Source of the DNA: Paludisphaera rhizosphaerae
GTDB lineage: Bacteria > Planctomycetota > Planctomycetia > Isosphaerales > Isosphaeraceae
Assembly: GCF_011065895.1 (NCBI RefSeq)
Contig: NZ_JAALCR010000018.1
Coordinates: forward strand, 1-64,000
Direction of reading: 5' to 3'
Length of the DNA: 64,000 nucleotides
Shown here: positions 59,527 through 64,000 of the stretch, piece by piece
Numbering within the stretch: position 1 is the first letter of the stretch
Layout: each line of letters begins with the position of its first letter
Program-made: the position numbers and the translations under genes
Notes under the pieces: generated by a model
Databases searched by the model: none
What the model saw: the letters and a program-made list of their open reading frames with translations, nothing else
Told to the model about the DNA's origin: nothing

Positions 59527-59892
59527 GCGACGTCGGTCGCGCCGCGCGACACTCCTTGTCCCTCAGCCTCTTCCACTTGATGACCAGATGATCCGGCGGC
59601 AGTTTGATCAATATGACGCCGTCCCAGGCGGGTCGTCGAACTTCATGCCATTCCCCCTGGGCCCTTCCGATCCCCATTACCAGCGCCATCGCCTTGTGCC
59701 AGGGCCGCGGGAGGACGGCTAGGGCGAGGGTAGTGCGCGTCGGGTCTTGCCAGATATCGCTGCGTGCTGGATGCGGCCCCCTGCGGGCGGGAATCACCGA
59801 GGATCCTTGAAACGCTGTGGCTTCTACGTTTCCATAGGTCGGACGTCGCTCGTCGAGAACACCGACCCGTGATACGGAAAGGCCGTGCATCT
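59527..59892. other. Intergenic region, possible gene remnant
   Basis: 366 bases with no confident gene. On the bottom strand a frame running from about 59760 to 59540 reads like protein (W-Q-D-P-T-R-T-T-L-A-L-A-V-L-P then I-L-I-K-L-P-P-D-H-L-V-I-K-W-K) but has no start signal and continues into the serine hydrolase. It may be a decayed gene fragment. Confidence 0.3.
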
Positions 59893-61161
59893 ATGAACGC
59901 AGAATCGAATCTTCATCGCCGTGGTTTTTTGGGTGCGGCGGCGGTCACGGCCGGCGGGTTGTTGGGGCCGGGATTGAGGATCTTGCGGGCGGGCGAACCG
60001 GGGAAGGTCGGCGAGACGCCGCATTTCTGGTATCGCCTCGCGCCGGAGGGGCCGTACATCGACTCGCAGCGCGGGGATCGGGCCTTCGGGTTCAAGGACG
60101 ATCGGATCTATCTCTCGGAAGACAACGCCAAGACGTGGAGCCGCAGCGCGTCGTTCCCCGAGGCCGAGAACATCACGTTCAGTTGCTTCCTCAAAGATGG
60201 GAACATCCTCTTCGCCACCCGCGAAAAGTTGTTCCTGAGCACGGACGGCCTCCAATCCCACCGCCAGATCATCGTCAAAGACCAAAAGGGCGGCGACTAC
60301 CTGCCGCACACGCCGAAGGACCCGAACCTGCCCGGTTGGTACTTCCACCCGCTCGACGGCGTCCACACCTGGGACGTGGACGGCCGCGAGATGCTCGTCT
60401 GGGGCAACTACTGCAACGTGGTGGGCGGCCCCGTTCCGGTGAACATCTATTACTCGGTCGATGGCGGCAAGACCGTCAAGATCGCCTACTCCTTCGGGCG
60501 GAACCCGTCATTCCAGGAGAAGGGCGTCGCCCCCGGATCGTTCCTCGGCGATCCTGCAAATCCGGCCGTGGCCCGGCACGTCCACTGCGTGTCGTTCAAC
60601 CCGGCGGAAAAGGCCTTCTACGCCTGCACCGGCGACATCGACCGCAGTGCCGGTCACGAATGCCACTGGCTGCGCGGGGAGTATGACGCGAAGGCCGACG
60701 CCTGGTCGTGGAAGACCCTCGTGTCGGTGAACTCGAACTCGCGGTACAAGTCCGGCGGGATCAACTTCGTCGACGGCCAGGTCTACTGGGCGGCCGACGC
60801 CAACGGTCCCAAGCCGGCGGACCAACCCTACGACCGGGGCGTCTTCCGATGCGCGCCGGCCGACATCGCCGATCCGTCCAGGCACACCCGGCTGTTCGCC
60901 GCCCCATTCGAGATGGCCAACATGCTCATCCAGGACGGCGTCATGTTCGCCGGCCATTGCGCCCCCGCGTCGACGCTCAAGACGGGCATCGCCTACTCGC
61001 CGGACATGGGCAAGAGCTGGGTGGAGTACGACCTGGCCGAATACGGCCCGCGTTCCCCGGTCCGCTTCCAGACCAAGAACGGCGAAGGCTGGTTCCGAAT
61101 GGACCTCCGCAAGGGATGGATCGACCGCGGCGAGGTCCTCTTCCTCAAGCCCAAAGCCTGA
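59893..61161 (+). CDS. Tat-exported BNR/sialidase-like beta-propeller protein
   Basis: 422 residues. The twin-arginine-type leader H-R-R-G-F-L-G-A-A-A-V-T-A-G-G-L-L-G spans about 8-25. The body shows bacterial-neuraminidase repeat features: Y-L-S-E-D-N-A-K-T-W-S, Y-Y-S-V-D-G-G-K-T and Y-S-P-D-M-G-K-S-W are Asp-box motifs (S-x-D-x-G-x-T-W). No complete sialidase active site was verified, so it may bind or cleave glycans, or only form a propeller. GGAAAGG lies upstream of the ATG at 59893. Confidence 0.7.
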   Translation: MNAESNLHRRGFLGAAAVTAGGLLGPGLRILRAGEPGKVGETPHFWYRLAPEGPYIDSQRGDRAFGFKDDRIYLSEDNAKTWSRSASFPEAENITFSCFLKDGNILFATREKLFLSTDGLQSHRQIIVKDQKGGDYLPHTPKDPNLPGWYFHPLDGVHTWDVDGREMLVWGNYCNVVGGPVPVNIYYSVDGGKTVKIAYSFGRNPSFQEKGVAPGSFLGDPANPAVARHVHCVSFNPAEKAFYACTGDIDRSAGHECHWLRGEYDAKADAWSWKTLVSVNSNSRYKSGGINFVDGQVYWAADANGPKPADQPYDRGVFRCAPADIADPSRHTRLFAAPFEMANMLIQDGVMFAGHCAPASTLKTGIAYSPDMGKSWVEYDLAEYGPRSPVRFQTKNGEGWFRMDLRKGWIDRGEVLFLKPKA

Positions 61162-61302
61162 CGCCCCCCTGCAACAACCTCACGACGTCCTGGTCCCGCC
61201 GACGCGCGGAGCAGGACGACGGCATGGGGCTGATCTCGTCGCATCACGCCCTGGCGCGTTCGTGCGTCCCGGGCGACGAGCGAATTGGGCGTGGAGATGA
61301 AC

Positions 61303-63213
61303 ATGTCGGTCCTGGATTACTTATTCGGGCGCCCTCTGGCCAGCGATGAGGAGGGGGAGCAACGAGTTGGGGTTTGGGCGGGGGTTCCGATGCTGGGGCT
61401 CGACGCCCTGGCTTCGGCCGCCTATGGACCGGAAGCGGCGCTGACGCTCTTGATCCCGCTGGGGATCCTGGGCGTCAGCCACATCGTCCCGATCATCGCC
61501 CTGATCATCGCCTTGCTCGCGGTCGTCTACGTTTCGTATCGACAGACGATCGCTGCCTATCCTCACGGCGGCGGCTCCTACACCGTCGCTCGCGAGAACC
61601 TGGGAACGGCCGCGGGCCTGGCGGCGGCCGCCGCCCTGATGCTCGATTACGTCCTGGTCGTGGCGGTCGGGATCTCGGCGGGAGTGGGGGCTCTCGTCTC
61701 GGCCGCTCCGGCGCTCCAGCCCTACACGCTTCTGCTCTGCCTCGTCATCCTGGCCACGATCACGGGAATCAACCTCCGTGGCGTGCGCGAATCCGGCCTC
61801 GCCTTTTCGGTCCCGACTTATCTCTTCGCGATAACCATGCTGGCCATCCTGGCGATCGGCCTGGTGAAGACCGTGGCCGCCGGAGGAAGCCCCACGGCGA
61901 TCGAACCTCCGGCGCCGCAGGAGTCGACGGCCGCGGCGGCGGGGCTCTGGATCCTCGTCCGCGCCTTCGCCAGCGGCTGCACGGCCATGACCGGGGTCGA
62001 GGCGGTCAGCAACGGCGTCGCCGCGTTTCGCGAACCGACCGTGGTCTACGCCCGTCGCACGCTTACGGTGATCATCGTGCTCCTGGGAGTGATGCTCGCC
62101 GGGATCGCCCTGCTCTGTCGGGCCTACGGCATCGGCGCGACCGAGCCGGGGAGCCCCGGCTACCAGAGCGTTCTCTCTCAGCTCGTGGCCGCCGTCGTGG
62201 GCCGAGGCATGTTCTACTACATCACGATCGGCTCAGTGCTGGCCGTGCTCTCCCTCTCGGCGAACACCGGATTCGCGGACTTTCCCAGGCTTTGCCGGGT
62301 GATCGCGCAGGACGGCTATCTCCCCAACGCCTTCGCGCACCGGGGCCGTCGTCTCGTCTACACCTGGGGGATCCTCGTCCTCGCCGCCCTCGCGGGGGCC
62401 CTGCTCGTCGTCTTCGACGGCATCACCGACCATCTGATTCCGCTGTTCGCCGTGGGCGCGTTTCTGGCGTTCACGCTCTCGCAGGCCGGCATGGTGGTGC
62501 ACTGGCGGCAGGTCGGCGGCCCGCACGCGGACCGATCCGCGGCCGTGAACGCCGTGGGCGCGTGCTGCACGGCCGTTACGCTCGTCGTCGTCCTCGCCTC
62601 CAAGTTCGTCGAAGGCGCCTGGATCATGGTCCTGCTGATCCCGACCCTCCTGGCGTTCTTCGTGGGGATCCGGGCTCATTATCGGGGTGTGGCGAAGGAA
62701 GTCGCGACCGACCTCCCGCTCGACGTGGGGGGCCTCCAGCCTCCCCTGGCCCTCGTACCGATCCGGGGCTGGAGCTCAATCACGCGGAAGGCGCTCCGGT
62801 TCGCCCTGAAGGTCTCTCCAGAGGTCTACGCCCTGCACGTCGCGGACGACGAGAACGCCATGCTGGCTCTGGAAGAGAACTGGGCAAAGAACGTCCGTGA
62901 GCCGGCGAAGGCGGCAGGCCTCATCGCCCCCCAGTTGATCGTCGTGTACTCCCCCTACCGACTCCTCTACGCGCCGCTGAAGCAGGCGGTTTCAGACCTT
63001 CAGGCGGCCCACCCTGGCCGAGATCTGGCGGTCGTCGTCCCCGAGTTGGTCGCCACGCGGTGGTATCATTACCTGCTGCACAACCAGACGGCCACGGCGA
63101 TCAAGTTCTACCTGCTCCTGAGCGGCTTCCGCCGGGTGTTCGTCGTCACCGTTCCGTGGTACCTCTCGGACGGCTCGCCGGCTCCGCCGTCGACGGAGTC
63201 GCCCATCCGCTGA
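61303..63213 (+). CDS. APC-superfamily permease, KimA-like (potassium or amino acid)
   Basis: 636 residues. Twelve membrane helices span about 30-460, beginning L-D-A-L-A-S-A-A-Y-G-P-E-A-A-L, then Y-P-H-G-G-G-S-Y-T-V-A-R-E-N-L-G, T-G-V-E-A-V-S-N-G-V-A-A-F and S-A-N-T-G-F-A-D-F-P-R-L. These blocks are those of KimA-type high-affinity potassium transporters and related APC permeases. The C-terminal ~150 residues are a cytosolic alpha/beta domain of universal-stress type. GGAG 6 bases upstream favours ATG 61303; in-frame ATG 61297 and TTG 61285 also exist. Confidence 0.8.
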   Translation: MSVLDYLFGRPLASDEEGEQRVGVWAGVPMLGLDALASAAYGPEAALTLLIPLGILGVSHIVPIIALIIALLAVVYVSYRQTIAAYPHGGGSYTVARENLGTAAGLAAAAALMLDYVLVVAVGISAGVGALVSAAPALQPYTLLLCLVILATITGINLRGVRESGLAFSVPTYLFAITMLAILAIGLVKTVAAGGSPTAIEPPAPQESTAAAAGLWILVRAFASGCTAMTGVEAVSNGVAAFREPTVVYARRTLTVIIVLLGVMLAGIALLCRAYGIGATEPGSPGYQSVLSQLVAAVVGRGMFYYITIGSVLAVLSLSANTGFADFPRLCRVIAQDGYLPNAFAHRGRRLVYTWGILVLAALAGALLVVFDGITDHLIPLFAVGAFLAFTLSQAGMVVHWRQVGGPHADRSAAVNAVGACCTAVTLVVVLASKFVEGAWIMVLLIPTLLAFFVGIRAHYRGVAKEVATDLPLDVGGLQPPLALVPIRGWSSITRKALRFALKVSPEVYALHVADDENAMLALEENWAKNVREPAKAAGLIAPQLIVVYSPYRLLYAPLKQAVSDLQAAHPGRDLAVVVPELVATRWYHYLLHNQTATAIKFYLLLSGFRRVFVVTVPWYLSDGSPAPPSTESPIR

Positions 63214-63223
63214 GGCCAAGCCC

Positions 63224-63256
63224 GGCGGGGGCGTGACGTGACGCTCCGCCCCCGCC
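63224..63256. terminator. Bidirectional terminator hairpin between convergent genes
   Basis: GGCGGGGGCG and CGCCCCCGCC form a perfect 10-bp stem around a 13-base loop. It lies 10 bases after the permease stop and 12 before the stop of the leftward aldo/keto reductase. It has no T-run, as often in high-GC genomes. Confidence 0.6.
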
Positions 63257-63268
63257 TTCGCCTTCGCG

Positions 63269-64000
63269 TCAAACGTCCAGGCTGTCTCCCAGGCCGCCGT
63301 AGACGAGGTTCTTGACCATCGGCAGCGAGTAGAACTCGTGCGGGAAGCCGAGCGGGACGCGGCTCACCGCGTTGAGGCGCTGGAGTTGGGATTCGTCGAG
63401 TTTCACGTCGAGGCAGGCCAGGTTGTCCTGGACCTGCTCCAACCGTCGGGCGCCGATGATCGGGATGATGGGGATCGGACGGTGTCGCAGCCAGGCCAGG
63501 GCGACCTGCGCGGGGGAGCGACCGACCTCGGCGGCAACGGCCAGGACCTCGGCGACGACGGCGTGCGCCTGGTCGTCGGTCCGCTGCCACTCCTTCATCA
63601 TCTCACTGTTCAATCGCGCGTCGGCGCCGGCCTTGTTTCCGACGTACTTGCCGGTGAGCGCGCCGCCCGCCAGGGGGGACCAGGCCGTCACGCCCAGCTT
63701 GAGGGCCTCGGCCATCGGCAGCAACTCGCGTTCGACGGTTCGTTCGAGCAGGCTGTACTCGATCTGCAGGCCGACGAACGGCGACCACCCGCGCAGCTCG
63801 GCCAGGGTGTTGGCCCGGGCCACGGCCCAGGCGGCCATGTCGGAAACGCCGGCGTGCAGGATCTTCCCCTGGCGGACCAGGTCGTCGAAGGCCCGCATCA
63901 CCTCTTCCAGCGGGGTGATCCGATCCCAGATGTGCAGCCAGTAGAGGTCGATGTAATCGGTCTGCAAGCGTTTGAGGCTGGCCTCGACGGCTCGCATCAT
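63269..64000 (-). CDS. Aldo/keto reductase, 3' part only (truncated by window edge)
   Basis: 243 residues of a ~330-340-residue (beta/alpha)8 oxidoreductase using NADP(H). The frame runs off the right edge, so the N-terminus with the catalytic Asp/Tyr is missing. Visible: S-L-K-R-L-Q-T-D-Y-I-D-L-Y-W-L-H (active-site His region), G-K-I-L-H-A-G-V-S, Q-I-E-Y-S-L-L-E-R, A-W-S-P-L-A-G-G-A-L-T-G-K-Y and the coenzyme-binding P-I-I-G-A-R-R-L-E-Q-V-Q-D-N. It is of the YajO/general stress Gsp69 type. It converges on the APC permease with a shared terminator. Confidence 0.85.
   Translation of the reverse strand: MMRAVEASLKRLQTDYIDLYWLHIWDRITPLEEVMRAFDDLVRQGKILHAGVSDMAAWAVARANTLAELRGWSPFVGLQIEYSLLERTVERELLPMAEALKLGVTAWSPLAGGALTGKYVGNKAGADARLNSEMMKEWQRTDDQAHAVVAEVLAVAAEVGRSPAQVALAWLRHRPIPIIPIIGARRLEQVQDNLACLDVKLDESQLQRLNAVSRVPLGFPHEFYSLPMVKNLVYGGLGDSLDV

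Noticed and set aside
59336-59890. 184-codon - strand frame
   Set aside because: Half of it is antisense to the serine hydrolase. The rest reads somewhat protein-like, so it is noted only as a possible remnant in the intergenic entry.
1-64000. tRNA, rRNA, CRISPR arrays, prophage or transposase genes
   Set aside because: Looked for and not seen. The repeats found are palindromic and dispersed rather than regularly spaced, and no open frame has transposase or integrase motifs.

Overview
The window looks like chromosomal DNA of a planctomycete, most likely of the Isosphaeraceae (Singulisphaera/Paludisphaera/Tautonia type). This rests on very high GC, a DUF1559 prepilin-like protein next to a small lipoprotein, two giant CxxCH heme proteins of the Planctomycetes-Verrucomicrobia type, a sulfatase, secreted proteins with a planctomycete-style E-x-L-x-x-R N-terminal motif, and an ECF sigma/anti-sigma pair. 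The assignment comes from gene content only. No tRNA, rRNA, CRISPR array, transposase or phage gene was seen.

Layout. 1-1.8 kb: small genes (tiny hydrophobic ORF, CX5R phosphatase, CHAP-like peptidase, and an antitoxin-like gene overlapping a membrane protein). 2-10.6 kb: one 2,862-residue cyclic beta-1,2-glucan synthase-like protein. 11-20.3 kb: ABC exporter, twin-PDZ protein, a sigma/anti-sigma/metallopeptidase operon, and a lactonase/SprT-like/unknown operon. 20.5-28.6 kb: GH172-like protein, DUF1559 protein plus lipoprotein, a serine hydrolase interrupted by an in-frame TAG, and a phosphodiesterase-like protein. 28.8-40.3 kb: secreted metzincin ending in seven 37-residue repeats, heme protein 1, a membrane protein with a repeat element inside its frame, a secreted alpha-carbonic anhydrase, and a Tat-exported FAD oxidoreductase. 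40.6-52.1 kb: six leftward genes: SnoaL-like, patatin-like, secreted isoamylase, a small beta-rich protein, a GH31 enzyme resembling alpha-1,4-glucan lyase, and a mono-heme secreted protein. 53-64 kb: sulfatase, heme protein 2, serine hydrolase, BNR-type protein, APC transporter, and the 3' part of an aldo/keto reductase.

The most interesting locus is 44-52 kb. Isoamylase would debranch glycogen or starch, and the adjacent GH31 protein carries T-C-P-A after the nucleophile Asp, where hydrolases carry N-E. Together they suggest a bacterial anhydrofructose route for alpha-glucans. The second theme is non-coding. One ~155 bp palindromic element occurs four times, once translated in frame inside a membrane protein. 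A second palindrome family (ATGGCCACGC type) has two full and two partial copies, and one copy lies inside a direct duplication.

Limits: all family calls were made by eye from motifs and remembered family features; no search was run. Start codons were chosen from Shine-Dalgarno sequences and the first plausible signal peptide.
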